Positions 54,862 through 64,000 of a DNA stretch of 64,000 nt are shown here, in pieces (the first letter of the stretch is position 1; each line of letters starts with the position of its first letter). This stretch comes from Denitratisoma oestradiolicum. Lineage in GTDB: Bacteria > Pseudomonadota > Gammaproteobacteria > Burkholderiales > Rhodocyclaceae. The DNA lies in contig NZ_LR778301.1 in NCBI RefSeq assembly GCF_902813185.1, positions 3,638,001 through 3,702,000 of the forward strand, read 5' to 3'. The notes beneath the pieces are model-generated. The model worked only from the letters and a program-made list of their open reading frames with translations, was not told the origin of the DNA and ran no database searches. Both the position numbers and the translations under genes were made by a program.

Positions 54862-55872
54862 ATGCGTTTCTGGTTGCTTCTACTCCTGACACTGGGTTCT
54901 CCCCTCTTGTCGGCTCATGAAATGCCGTCTCTTTTCGTCGGTGTGAAGGAAATTGCTCCTCGGGTCTACGAGGCGCATTGGCGGATTCCTTCTGGACTCG
55001 GTGTGCCGGATGGCAATGCCGTGAGCCTCGGTCCTGGCTGCGAACGACAAGCTCCTCCCGCTTACGTTACGAGCATGGCATTACGCCTGTCCTGCCCAGA
55101 TGGCATTGCAGGAAAAATCCTGCGTCTGCACCTTCCGACCGGTACACCGGCTGTTTCCACCATGATTGCTGTGGAGAACCGATCGGGTCAGCGTCAGGTC
55201 AATATCCTGTCGCCCGGCGAGATGCTCTGGCAGATACCAGAGGAAGAGTCCCTGGGCAACATTGCCCTCAACTACGCAAAACTCGGCATTACCCACATCT
55301 GGGCGGGAATGGACCATCTGCTGTTCGTCTGCTGCCTGGTCATGCTCGCCGGCAGTTTCAGACGACTGCTGATCACGATATCGGGTTTCACGATCGCCCA
55401 CTCCGTCACCCTGGCCCTCTCCACCCTGCAGCTGGTGAATCTGCCCATCGCCTCGGTGGAAGCGGCCATTGCCCTCAGCGTGGTGTTCCTCGCCCTGGAG
55501 ATCGCCCGAGGACCTGGCAACACGCTGGCCTGGCGCTACCCCCTGTTGGCAGCCAGCCTGTTCGGCCTGCTGCATGGTTTCGGCTTTGCGGCCGTATTGC
55601 AGGAAATCGGCCTGCCGCCGATGGCACTGGCGACCGGACTGCTGTTCTTCAACCTCGGAGTGGAAGTTGGCCAGGTGCTTTTCGTGGCAGCGCTCCTGCT
55701 TGTGATCATGCTCATCGAAAAATCCATCACACGCTTGCGCGGAACCGCAAGTCTGCGCCTTGCCGGATACCTGAATCCCAGCGCCCCTATCTGCGTCGCG
55801 ACCTCCTATCTGGTGGGAGCCCTGGCGTTGTCCTGGTTTGCGGAACGTCTACAGATATTGCTGTCGACATAA
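54862..55872 (+). CDS. HupE/UreJ-family membrane protein
   Basis: 336 aa. Signal peptide, a periplasmic beta-rich domain (about 20-150), then six or so helices of the HupE/UreJ_2 type with the conserved GMDHLLFV, ISGFTIAHSVTLAL and LLHGFGFA motifs. The His/Asp in these motifs suggest metal (nickel/cobalt-like) permease ancestry, but no urease or hydrogenase genes are nearby. It starts 6 bp after the PpiC-like stop. Confidence 0.85.
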   Translation: MRFWLLLLLTLGSPLLSAHEMPSLFVGVKEIAPRVYEAHWRIPSGLGVPDGNAVSLGPGCERQAPPAYVTSMALRLSCPDGIAGKILRLHLPTGTPAVSTMIAVENRSGQRQVNILSPGEMLWQIPEEESLGNIALNYAKLGITHIWAGMDHLLFVCCLVMLAGSFRRLLITISGFTIAHSVTLALSTLQLVNLPIASVEAAIALSVVFLALEIARGPGNTLAWRYPLLAASLFGLLHGFGFAAVLQEIGLPPMALATGLLFFNLGVEVGQVLFVAALLLVIMLIEKSITRLRGTASLRLAGYLNPSAPICVATSYLVGALALSWFAERLQILLST

Positions 55873-55909
55873 GCAGCTTAAGCAATTACTCATCACAAGG
55901 AATAAATGA

Positions 55910-56677
55910 ATGGGAAGGGTACAGGGCAAGATTGCACTGGTGACCGGTGCGGCCAGCGGGCTGGGAGAGGCCATTGCGCTCCTGCTGGCACAGGAGGGGG
56001 CCACCGTGGCGGTTGCGGACATTGCCCAACAGGCCGGCCTGGCCGTCGTGGCCAAGATTCAGGAAACAGGGGGCGATGCATTTTTTGTCCCCCTGGATGT
56101 CACCCGGGATGCCGATTGGGCTGCAGCTATGGAAACTGTGCTGGCGCGCAAAGGCAAGCTGAACGTGCTGGTCAATAACGCCGGCATTGCCCCATCGGGG
56201 GACATGGAAATGAACTTCGATCTCTGGCGCAAGGTCCATGCCGTCAATCTGGACGGTGCCTTCCTCGGCACACAGCACGCAATCCGCCTGATGCGGCAGT
56301 CCGGTGAGCGCTGCTCCATCGTCAATGTCTCGTCGGTAATGGCGATGGTTGCACAGCCGACCACAGTGGCCTATTCCGCCAGCAAGGCCGGAGTGCGTGG
56401 ACTAACGAAGGCGGCGGCGATGTATTGCGCAGCGGAGAAGTTGCCTATCCGGGTCAACTCGGTACACCCGGAAACCTGTGTCACCCCTCTGGTACAGGCC
56501 TACTACGACAGCCAGCCTCCCGCTGTATTGCAGGCTCAGATCGACCGTCATCCCATCGGTCATCTGGGTGAAGCGCTGGACGTAGCGTATGGCGTGCTCT
56601 ATCTGGCATCGGATGAATCCAAGTTCGTGCTGGGTAATGAGCTGGTGATCGATGGAGGACTGCTGGCAAGCGACTGA
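55910..56677 (+). CDS. Short-chain dehydrogenase/reductase
   Basis: 255 aa. Classical SDR: TGAASGLGEAIA, Asp in VADIAQQAG (NAD preference), NNAGIAPSGD, catalytic Ser in NVSSVMAM, YSASK, and the C-terminal VLGNELVIDGGLLAS. The sequence is of the general hydroxysteroid/cyclic-alcohol dehydrogenase kind, but substrate is not proven. It is 37 bp after the HupE-like gene and 53 bp before the PQQ dehydrogenase. Confidence 0.9.
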   Translation: MGRVQGKIALVTGAASGLGEAIALLLAQEGATVAVADIAQQAGLAVVAKIQETGGDAFFVPLDVTRDADWAAAMETVLARKGKLNVLVNNAGIAPSGDMEMNFDLWRKVHAVNLDGAFLGTQHAIRLMRQSGERCSIVNVSSVMAMVAQPTTVAYSASKAGVRGLTKAAAMYCAAEKLPIRVNSVHPETCVTPLVQAYYDSQPPAVLQAQIDRHPIGHLGEALDVAYGVLYLASDESKFVLGNELVIDGGLLASD

Positions 56678-56730
56678 TCGCCGCTTTCATGGTGGGGCAG
56701 CGCACTCCCCGCCACAAACCAGGGAAACTC

Positions 56731-58896
56731 ATGCATCATCCGCTGCCATTGCATGACAAGAAGAAGCGACGACACACCATCATGAAGCCCCCTTCTCGCA
56801 TTTGGCTGTCCTACCTATGTTTCGCTGGTACGCTGATCGCCAGCCTAGTCCAGGCCACCGAAGTCGACAACACCCTGCTCACCCGGGACCCCGGTGGTGC
56901 CCACTGGGCCGGCTACAGCCGCAGCTTCGACGAGCAGCGCTACAGCCCCCTGACGCAGATCAACGCCAGCAACGTCAAGCGCCTGGGACTGGCCTGGACC
57001 CTGGAGCTGAACAATATCGGCAATGTCTCCACCGCGCCCCTGGCGGTGGATGGCGTCATTTATTTCGCAGCGGGGCTGAGCGTGGTGCATGCGGTGGATG
57101 CCCGTACCGGCAAGCTGTTATGGCGCCACGATCCTGACGTGGCCAAAGTCGCCGGCGAGAAACTGCGCGAGGCCTGGGGCATCCGGGGACTGGCCTTCTG
57201 GAAGGGCAAGGTCTATGCGGGCACCCAGGACGGCCGCCTGATCGCCCTCGACGCCAGCAATGGCAGACTGCTCTGGAGCGTGATGACCGTGGGCAAGGAC
57301 GACCAGCGCTACATCACCGGCGCCCCCCGGGTCTTCAATGGCAAGGTGATCATCGGCCACGGCGGCGCCGACTTCGGCCCGGTCCGCGGCTACGTCACCG
57401 CCTACGACGCCGAGACCGGCAAGCAGCGCTGGCGCTTTCACACCGTCCCCGGCAACCCGGCCGACGGCTTCGAGAACAAGGCCATGGAAATGGCCGCCCA
57501 GACCTGGACCGGCGAGTGGTGGAAGCACGGCGGTGGCGGCACCGTCTGGAATGCCATGACCTACGACCCGGAGTTCAACCGCATCTATCTGGGCACCGGC
57601 AACGGCGCCCCCTGGAACCAGAAGATCCGCAGCCCCGACGGCGGCGACAACCTGTTCCTCTGCTCCGTCGTCGCCCTGGACGCCGACACCGGCGAGTATG
57701 TCTGGCACTACCAGACCAATCCCGGCGAGACCTGGGACTACAACTCGGCCATGGACATGGTGCTGGCGGACCTGACGATCGAGGGCAAGCCGAGGAAGGT
57801 GATGCTGCACGCACCGAAGAACGGCTTCTTCTACGTGATCGACCGGAAAACCGGCAAGCTGATCTCTGCCGAGAAAATCGTCAAGGTCACCTGGGCCGAG
57901 AGGATAGACCTCGCCACCGGCCGGCCAGTGGAAACCCCCAACGCCCGCTACCAGAATGGCGAGACCACCATCTGGCCCAGCGGCATGGGCGCCCACAACT
58001 GGCCCCCCATGTCCTTCAATCCGGACACCGGGCTGGTGTATATCCCGGTACGGGAACTGCCGGGTTATTACAACGACAAGGGCATCGACTTCAAGAACTG
58101 GCGGCATGAAAGCGGCCCCCACTTCAGCACTGGCGTCAATCCTATCAACAACATTGACCCGCCCCCCGACGCCGGCACCTCGGCCCTGCTGGCCTGGGAC
58201 CCGGTCCAGCAACGGGAGGTCTGGCGCATGCCAACGCCGGGTATTTTCAATGGCGGCACCCTGACCAGCGCCGGTGGCCTGGTATTCCAGGGCGACGCGG
58301 CCGGCCGGTTCACCGCCCACGACGCCCGCAACGGTAAGGTGCTCTGGTCCTTCAATCTCGGTGTAGGCACCATCGCCCCGCCGATCACCTACACCGCCGG
58401 CGGCAAGCAATACGTCTCTGTCCTGGCCGGCTGGACCGGCCTGATCCAGGCCCTGGGCTCCCTCACCGCCCAGCATGGCTGGGTCGGCCGGGAACATCCG
58501 CGCCGCCTGCTGACCTTCGCCCTGGACGGCAAGGCCAAACTGCCCAGATCGGCGCCCCCCAAGCGGCCCGTGCCCCTGGATGATCCCGGCCTGGCCCTGG
58601 ACGACACCAAGATCACCCAGGGCAGGGAAATCTATAGCGACCGTTGCGTCACCTGCCACGGACCGGCCGCAGTGGCCGGTGGCTATGCCCCGGACCTGCG
58701 GGCCTCGCCGGTGGCCCTGGCCTTGGACGCCCTCGACGGCGTGGTGCGCCAGGGGGCGCTGCTGCAACGAGGCATGCCCCAATTCTCCGAGATATCCCGG
58801 GGCGAGCTGGACGCCCTGCGCCACTATCTTCGCGCCCGGGCGCGGGAAGATCTGGGCAATAAAACCGCCACCGGCCCGGGACCATCAGTCCGCTGA
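56731..58896 (+). CDS. PQQ-dependent quinohemoprotein alcohol dehydrogenase (type II-like)
   Basis: 721 aa. Export signal, eight-bladed PQQ propeller and C-terminal cytochrome c domain (CVTCHG near 639, Met in RGMPQF). PQQ-site segments: GTGNGAPWN, NPGETWDY (catalytic Asp), SGMGAHNWPPMSFNP, GGLVFQGDAAG. The adjacent-cysteine pair usual before the second blade is absent (REAWGIRG). It would oxidise an alcohol in the periplasm and pass electrons to its heme. ATG 56731 follows AGGGAAACTC; ATG 56782 (MKPPSRIW) is a shorter start without a good ribosome site. No PQQ biosynthesis genes are in the window. Confidence 0.9.
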   Translation: MHHPLPLHDKKKRRHTIMKPPSRIWLSYLCFAGTLIASLVQATEVDNTLLTRDPGGAHWAGYSRSFDEQRYSPLTQINASNVKRLGLAWTLELNNIGNVSTAPLAVDGVIYFAAGLSVVHAVDARTGKLLWRHDPDVAKVAGEKLREAWGIRGLAFWKGKVYAGTQDGRLIALDASNGRLLWSVMTVGKDDQRYITGAPRVFNGKVIIGHGGADFGPVRGYVTAYDAETGKQRWRFHTVPGNPADGFENKAMEMAAQTWTGEWWKHGGGGTVWNAMTYDPEFNRIYLGTGNGAPWNQKIRSPDGGDNLFLCSVVALDADTGEYVWHYQTNPGETWDYNSAMDMVLADLTIEGKPRKVMLHAPKNGFFYVIDRKTGKLISAEKIVKVTWAERIDLATGRPVETPNARYQNGETTIWPSGMGAHNWPPMSFNPDTGLVYIPVRELPGYYNDKGIDFKNWRHESGPHFSTGVNPINNIDPPPDAGTSALLAWDPVQQREVWRMPTPGIFNGGTLTSAGGLVFQGDAAGRFTAHDARNGKVLWSFNLGVGTIAPPITYTAGGKQYVSVLAGWTGLIQALGSLTAQHGWVGREHPRRLLTFALDGKAKLPRSAPPKRPVPLDDPGLALDDTKITQGREIYSDRCVTCHGPAAVAGGYAPDLRASPVALALDALDGVVRQGALLQRGMPQFSEISRGELDALRHYLRARAREDLGNKTATGPGPSVR

Positions 58897-58968
58897 AACC
58901 CCTTTATTGACGAGGACTTACGCAAATTGTGCTGGGGCCGTGAGGGGCTGCGGCGGTAAAATGCCGCC

Positions 58969-61119
58969 ATGAACGCTCCCGCCCTTTCCGCCACCCCCAA
59001 GCCCCTCACCGCCTACCGCCCCCACTGGGCCAGGCGCTTCGGCATTGCCCCCTTCCTGCCCATGTCCCGGGCCGAGATGGAGCAACTGGGCTGGGACGCC
59101 TGCGACATCATCCTGGTCACCGGCGACGCCTACATCGACCACCCCAGCTTCGGCATGGCCCTGGTGGGCCGGCTGCTGGAGGCTCAGGGGTTCCGGGTGG
59201 GCATCATCAGCCAGCCCGACTGGCATGCGGCGGAGGACTTCCGCCGCCTGGGCAAGCCCAATCTGTTCTTCGGCATCACCGCGGGCAACATGGATTCCAT
59301 GGTCAACCGCTACACCGCCGACAGGAAGCTCCGTTCCGACGACGCCTACACCGCCAACGCCGAGCCCAACAAACGCCCGGACCGGGCGGTGATCGTCTAT
59401 GCCCAGCGGGCCCGGGAAGCCTTTCCCGAGGCGGCCATCGTCATCGGCAGCATCGAGGCGTCCTTGCGCCGCATCGCCCATTACGACTACTGGTCGGACA
59501 AGGTGCGGCGCTCCATCCTGCCCGACAGCAAGGCCGATCTGCTGCTGTTCGGCAACGCCGAGCGGGCCCTGGTGGAACTGGCTCACCGCCTGGCCCGGAG
59601 CGAGGCCATCGAAACCATTCGCGACCTGCGGGGCAGCGCCTTCATGGTGCCGCGGGGCTGGAAGCCCGATCCCGAATGGGAGGAGGTGGATTCCACCACC
59701 GTGGACAGCCCGGGCCGGGTGGACAAGCATCCCGATCCCTATGTCATGGACCCGGTCCAAACCGTTCCGGCCGGCGGCGACAGCATCCAGCCCATACGCC
59801 TGATGTCCGCCGCCGAGCGGGTCGCCGTTCGCAAGGCCGCCCGCAGCCACCAGGTAGTGCGCCTGCCCTCCTACGACCGGGTGGCCGAGGACCCGGTGCG
59901 CTACGCCCACGCCAGCCGCACCTTTCACCTGGAGTCCAACCCCGGCAACGCCCGTGCTTTGGTGCAGGGCCACGGCGACCGGGACCTGTGGCTCAACCCG
60001 CCGCCGATTCCGCTCACCACGGCGGAGATGGACCACGTCTACGGCCTGCCCTACGCCCGCCGGCCCCACCCGGCCTATGGCGAGGCGAAGATCCCGGCCT
60101 GGGAGATGATCCGTTTTTCCATCAACATCATGCGGGGCTGCTTCGGCGGCTGCACCTTCTGCTCCATCACCGAGCACGAGGGTCGCATCATCCAGAGCCG
60201 TTCGGAGGAATCCATCCTCCACGAGATCGAGGAAATCCGCGACAAGACGCCAGGCTTCACCGGCGTCATCTCCGACCTGGGCGGGCCCACCGCCAACATG
60301 TATCGCATGGCCTGCAAGGACAAGAAGATCGAGGAAAACTGCCGCCGCCTATCCTGCGTCTATCCTGGTATCTGCGAAAACCTGGGCACCGACCACGGCC
60401 CCCTGATCCAGCTCTATCGCAAGGCGCGCCATCTGCCCGGCGTGAAGAAGATCCTGATCGGCTCCGGCCTGCGCTACGACCTGGCGGTGCGCTCCCCGGA
60501 ATACGTCAAGGAACTGGTCAGCCACCATGTGGGCGGCTATCTGAAGATCGCCCCGGAGCACACCGAGGAAGGCCCCCTGTCGAAGATGATGAAGCCGGGC
60601 ATGGGCGCCTACGACAGGTTCAAGCAGATGTTCGAGAAGGCCTCCAGGGAAGCGGGCAAGGAGCAGTACCTGATCCCCTACTTCATTGCCGCCCACCCCG
60701 GCACCACCGACCAGGACATGCTGGAACTGGCCCTCTGGCTCAAGCGCAACGACTTCCGACTGGACCAGGTGCAGACCTTCCTGCCCACCCCCCTGGCCCT
60801 GGCCTCGGCCATGTGGCACACGGGCAGGAATCCCCTGAAAAAGGTAACCCGTGAATCCGAGACCGTCTCCGTGGTCAAGGGCGAGCGCCAGCGCCGCCTG
60901 CACAAGGCCTTCCTGCGCTACCACGACCCGGCCAACTGGCCCCTGCTGCGGGAAGCCCTGAAGGCCATGGGCCGGGCCGATCTGATCGGCAACGGCAAGA
61001 AACATCTGATCCCGGGCTGGCAGCCCCAGGACAAGGGCGCACCGACCAAACACACGCCACGCCCCACGACCAGCCCCAAGCCCAGGTCGGAAACCCGCCG
61101 CCGCGTCATGGGACGTTGA
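58969..61119 (+). CDS. YgiQ-family radical SAM protein
   Basis: 716 aa. UPF0313/YgiQ family: N-terminal domain ([35 protein letters not shown]), radical SAM cluster motif [11 protein letters not shown] (CxxxCxxC), [23 protein letters not shown] and a DUF3362-type C-terminus ([19 protein letters not shown]). The reaction is unknown. The basic C-terminal tail is unstructured. It starts 72 bp after the PQQ dehydrogenase. Confidence 0.92.
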   Translation: MNAPALSATPKPLTAYRPHWARRFGIAPFLPMSRAEMEQLGWDACDIILVTGDAYIDHPSFGMALVGRLLEAQGFRVGIISQPDWHAAEDFRRLGKPNLFFGITAGNMDSMVNRYTADRKLRSDDAYTANAEPNKRPDRAVIVYAQRAREAFPEAAIVIGSIEASLRRIAHYDYWSDKVRRSILPDSKADLLLFGNAERALVELAHRLARSEAIETIRDLRGSAFMVPRGWKPDPEWEEVDSTTVDSPGRVDKHPDPYVMDPVQTVPAGGDSIQPIRLMSAAERVAVRKAARSHQVVRLPSYDRVAEDPVRYAHASRTFHLESNPGNARALVQGHGDRDLWLNPPPIPLTTAEMDHVYGLPYARRPHPAYGEAKIPAWEMIRFSINIMRGCFGGCTFCSITEHEGRIIQSRSEESILHEIEEIRDKTPGFTGVISDLGGPTANMYRMACKDKKIEENCRRLSCVYPGICENLGTDHGPLIQLYRKARHLPGVKKILIGSGLRYDLAVRSPEYVKELVSHHVGGYLKIAPEHTEEGPLSKMMKPGMGAYDRFKQMFEKASREAGKEQYLIPYFIAAHPGTTDQDMLELALWLKRNDFRLDQVQTFLPTPLALASAMWHTGRNPLKKVTRESETVSVVKGERQRRLHKAFLRYHDPANWPLLREALKAMGRADLIGNGKKHLIPGWQPQDKGAPTKHTPRPTTSPKPRSETRRRVMGR

Positions 61120-61177
61120 ACCTACACATCGGCGGCTACGCTAAACTGTTTCTGCCTACAAGCAGAACAGACCCACG

Positions 61178-64000
61178 ATGCCCCGGTCTTCGAGACTATC
61201 CCTTACCGCCCCGCTATCAGGCCGCCTGACTCCGGCCGGAGTTGCGTTGTTTTATGGGGCTTTCGCTTCGCTGTGGATCATTGTTTCAGGCTACCTGCTG
61301 ACAATCGCGGTTGACGACCCAGTGCTGCAAGGACGCCTCGAGATTGCCAAGGGGCTGCTCTTCGTGGCCGCCACCAGCATGCTGGTGTATTTTCTGGCGC
61401 GCCGGCTCGGGGCACCGGCAGCCGCCCCAGACATTCGCACATTCACATCGACGCGCCCCCCTCTGGCTGCGGCGATTGGCGTTTTTCTCATCGCTGCCCT
61501 CTCCAGTGGAATACTGGTACGGCAATCGGAGCAGCAGCGCCAAATGCAGCATCGAGCACGAATTGCCAACATGGCCGGTGACCAGGCCCACGCCATACAG
61601 CGCAACATCGAGCATGCCCTGTCCGCCACCCATGCCCTGGCGGCGCTGGTGCGCCAGGGTCAGGGCCAGATTCCCGATTTCGAAAGAACCGCCAGCGAAA
61701 TGCTGAAGTTCTACCCAGGTGCTGCTTCGCTGCAACTGGCGCCCAACGGCATCATTCGGCATATCGTGCCCCTGGCCGGCAACGAACAGGCCATCGGCCA
61801 CAACTTGTTGCAGGACCCGGCGCGTAACAAGGAAGCCTCCCTCGCCCGAGACACTGGCGAACTCACCCTGGCCGGTCCCTTCGAACTGGTGCAGGGGGGG
61901 CTGGGAGCGGTAGGGCGACTACCGGTCTACCTGGACATCCCCAAGCCTGGGTTCTGGGGCTTTACCACCGTGCTGATCCGATTTCCCCAGGTGCTGGACG
62001 ATGTCCGGCTCGCCCAGATGACGGAACAGGGCTATGCCTATGCGCTTTGGCGCATCCACCCGGATAGCGGGGAGCGCCAGATCATCGCCGCGTCCGGCAG
62101 CGCTCCGCTGGCCGACCCGGTGGACCAGTCCGTCGACCTGCCCAATGGCCGCTGGACCCTCAGCGTCGCACCACTCAAGGGCTGGCACGATCCCTATGGT
62201 GTGGCGTTCAAGTCGGCCCTGGGGCTGCTGTTCAGCCTGCTGCTGGGCTATCTGGCGAAACTGCTGGTCGAGTTGCGCATGTACAGACAGAATCTGGAAA
62301 CCCTGATCGAGCAACGAACCCTGCAACTGAGCACCAGCGAACAACGCTTCCGCGACATGAGCGACGCCGCTGGCGCCTATCTATGGGAGATCGACACCAA
62401 CATGGTCTATACCTACGTGTCCGATCAGTCAGCCCACGTGAAGGGCTACACGCCCGAGCAGTTACTTGGCCACACACCCATGGAATTCATGCCCCCGGAG
62501 GACATCCAGTCCGTGGGGGAGATCGTCAACCGGGCCATCGTCAACAAATCCTTCTTCCGATTGCAGCATCGGGACATCACCCCCTCGGGCGAAATCTGGT
62601 GGGAAGAAGTTTATGGTTCGGTCTATTGCGATGAGCAGGGCAAGGTGATCGGGCTGCGGGGCACGGGCATGAGCATCAACGCCCGCAAGCAGGCCGAGGA
62701 GGAGCTCTGCCGCAGCGAGCGGCGCTTCCGCGATGTCGCAGAAATTTCCGCCGACTGGATCTGGGAGGTGGATGCCGAGGGCCGTTACACCTATGTCTCG
62801 GAGGGCGTGACCAGTCTGCTCGGCTATGCTCCCCAGGAGGTTCTCGGCAGGATGCCTTTCGATTTCATGGCGCCGGACGAAGCACAAGCCATCGGCGCGG
62901 CCTTCGCCGAGATCGCCGCCGCCAAGAGTCCGTTCAGCGACCTGGAAAACATCGTCCTCAGCAAGGACGGCACACCCAATATCACTCTCACCAGCGGTGT
63001 CCCGATACTGGATTCCGCAGGCGGACTGCTGGGCTATCGGGGCATCGATCGCGATATCAGCGCACGCCGGACGGCGGAGCAACGGGTCTGGCGTCTGACC
63101 AATCTCTATGCCGCCCTGAGTGAATGCAACCAGGCCATCGTGCGCTGCAACAGCGAGATGGCGCTGTTGCCCGAGATATGTCAGGACGTGGTGAGATTCG
63201 GCGGAATGAAAATGGCATGGATCGGAATATTGAACGCGGAAACACGGGAGATCAGGCCGGTCGCCAGTTTCGGTGCTGGACTGGACTATCTGAAGGACAT
63301 CAACATCACGACGGATGCCAGTGCCCCTCATGGACATGGCCCGGTTGGAACCGCGATCAGGGAAAACCGGCCAGTGTGGAACCAGGATTTCCTGGGCGAC
63401 CCCCTCGCCACCCCCTGGCACAAGCGTGCCGAGCAGTTCGGCTGGGGATCCGTGGCCGCACTTCCCCTCCATCGGAACGGCAAAGTTGTCGGCTCCTTCA
63501 ATCTGTATGCCGGCGAGACCAACGCCTTCGATGAAGATGCCCGAAAGCTGCTGGAGGAAATGGCGGCGGACATCAGCTACGCGCTCGACGGTTTTGAGCG
63601 CGATGCCAGCCTGAAACTGGCTGCCGAGGTGTTCGAGCAGGGGAAGGAAGGCATCATGATCACAGACATCCAGGGGAAGATCGTCCGGGTCAACCGCGCC
63701 TTCTGCGAAATCAGCGGCTACGACGAGAGCGAGGCCCTGGGGCAGGGCGCAAATCTGTTGTCTTCCGGACGCCAGGGCAAGGAGTTTTATCGGGAAATGT
63801 GGCATTCGATCGACGCCACTGGCCACTGGCAGGGAGAAATCTGGAATCGGCGCAAGGACGGCCATGTCTATCCCGAGTGGCTGAGCATCAGCCGCGTCCT
63901 CGGCCAGGAAGGCAAGCCAAGTCATTACGTCGGCATTTTCAGCGACATCACCCAACACAAGGAGACGGACGCCCGCATTCAGCGCCTGGCGCATTTCGAT
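61178..64000 (+). CDS. Membrane-bound CHASE-PAS-PAS-GAF-PAS sensor, partial (right edge)
   Basis: 941 codons are visible; the C-terminus is outside. N-terminal membrane segments (about 19-45, 55-75 and 98-115), a CHASE-like periplasmic domain (about 115-330), another helix, then PAS (about 390), PAS (about 510), GAF (about 640) and PAS (about 810), with the PAC end GIFSDITQHKETDARIQRLAHFD matching the linker before a GGDEF domain. The last PAS resembles that of the protein at 25976 (EIWNRRK-G-VY-EWL). Likely a cyclic-di-GMP enzyme. The ATG at 61178 was chosen as the first start after the YgiQ gene; no strong ribosome site is seen. Confidence 0.88.
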   Translation, partial: MPRSSRLSLTAPLSGRLTPAGVALFYGAFASLWIIVSGYLLTIAVDDPVLQGRLEIAKGLLFVAATSMLVYFLARRLGAPAAAPDIRTFTSTRPPLAAAIGVFLIAALSSGILVRQSEQQRQMQHRARIANMAGDQAHAIQRNIEHALSATHALAALVRQGQGQIPDFERTASEMLKFYPGAASLQLAPNGIIRHIVPLAGNEQAIGHNLLQDPARNKEASLARDTGELTLAGPFELVQGGLGAVGRLPVYLDIPKPGFWGFTTVLIRFPQVLDDVRLAQMTEQGYAYALWRIHPDSGERQIIAASGSAPLADPVDQSVDLPNGRWTLSVAPLKGWHDPYGVAFKSALGLLFSLLLGYLAKLLVELRMYRQNLETLIEQRTLQLSTSEQRFRDMSDAAGAYLWEIDTNMVYTYVSDQSAHVKGYTPEQLLGHTPMEFMPPEDIQSVGEIVNRAIVNKSFFRLQHRDITPSGEIWWEEVYGSVYCDEQGKVIGLRGTGMSINARKQAEEELCRSERRFRDVAEISADWIWEVDAEGRYTYVSEGVTSLLGYAPQEVLGRMPFDFMAPDEAQAIGAAFAEIAAAKSPFSDLENIVLSKDGTPNITLTSGVPILDSAGGLLGYRGIDRDISARRTAEQRVWRLTNLYAALSECNQAIVRCNSEMALLPEICQDVVRFGGMKMAWIGILNAETREIRPVASFGAGLDYLKDINITTDASAPHGHGPVGTAIRENRPVWNQDFLGDPLATPWHKRAEQFGWGSVAALPLHRNGKVVGSFNLYAGETNAFDEDARKLLEEMAADISYALDGFERDASLKLAAEVFEQGKEGIMITDIQGKIVRVNRAFCEISGYDESEALGQGANLLSSGRQGKEFYREMWHSIDATGHWQGEIWNRRKDGHVYPEWLSISRVLGQEGKPSHYVGIFSDITQHKETDARIQRLAHFD

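Noticed and set aside
58942..58969. GGCGG-TAAAAT-GCCGCC just before the YgiQ gene, looking like a hairpin or promoter
   Set aside because: The stem is only five or six bases and no matching -35 at 16-18 bp was found.
62462..63994. 510-codon minus-strand frame at the right end
   Set aside because: Opposite the PAS/GAF sensor, which is continuous and recognisable on the plus strand.

Overview
The window looks like chromosome from a GC-rich, flagellated betaproteobacterium. The housekeeping blocks are arranged as I would expect in Rhodocyclales or relatives: mpl / tlpA-like / aroQ / accB / accC / prmA / MJ0042 zinc-ribbon protein / PfkB kinase, and a pair of lpxL-type acyltransferases / CoA-binding protein / dapF / DUF484 / xerC. 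The accessory content (four TonB-dependent receptors of the type common in degraders of hydrophobic compounds, two SDRs, an LLM flavin enzyme, DUF1214, DUF3604, a PQQ dehydrogenase) suggests a degrader of steroids, terpenoids or similar compounds. That substrate is inference; no diagnostic ring-cleavage gene is in the window.

Layout. 1-4.4 kb: a cytochrome-oxidase-type operon on the minus strand (subunit III, SCO, II, I; subunit I runs off the left edge), divergent from a diheme cytochrome c, with an FNR/Dnr-like box between them. Subunit I has several non-canonical residues. 4.4-14 kb: cell-wall recycling, thiol-redox, fatty-acid and protein-modification housekeeping genes. 14-25 kb: three minus-strand TonB-dependent receptors with an alpha/beta hydrolase and an enoyl-CoA hydratase, a broken LysR gene, and a FecI/FecR pair divergent from the one receptor that has an N-terminal STN signalling domain. 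25-29 kb: a PhnD-like periplasmic protein coupled to a GAF-PAS-GGDEF-EAL protein. 29-34.8 kb: a heavy-metal RND efflux operon (MFP, RND pump, DUF3240, outer-membrane factor) preceded by a PmrA/QseB-type box.

34.8-40.8 kb: a VOC protein, lgt, then DUF1214 / LLM oxidoreductase divergent from a LysR regulator, a SnoaL-like protein and an SDR. 41-46.7 kb: xerC, DUF484, dapF, CoA-binding protein, two LpxL-type acyltransferases, and flhDC. 47-48.2 kb: Nudix and HNH proteins. 48.1-58.9 kb: an AraC regulator divergent from a fourth TonB-dependent receptor, then a plus-strand series DUF3604 / PpiC-like / HupE-UreJ-like / SDR / PQQ-cytochrome c dehydrogenase. 59-64 kb: a YgiQ-type radical SAM protein and a large PAS/GAF sensor that runs off the right edge.

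Most interesting: (1) the oxidase-like subunit I that lacks the usual HPEVY glutamate and K-channel lysine and gains a glutamate next to the CuB histidines; (2) a 33-bp bipartite element shared, with identical spacing, by two TonB-receptor genes; (3) a LysR pseudogene whose deletion can be reconstructed from its intact paralogue 18 kb away; (4) the TBDR / DUF3604 / PpiC / HupE / SDR / PQQ-dehydrogenase module with an AraC-type direct-repeat operator. No tRNA, rRNA, CRISPR array or recognisable insertion sequence was seen.
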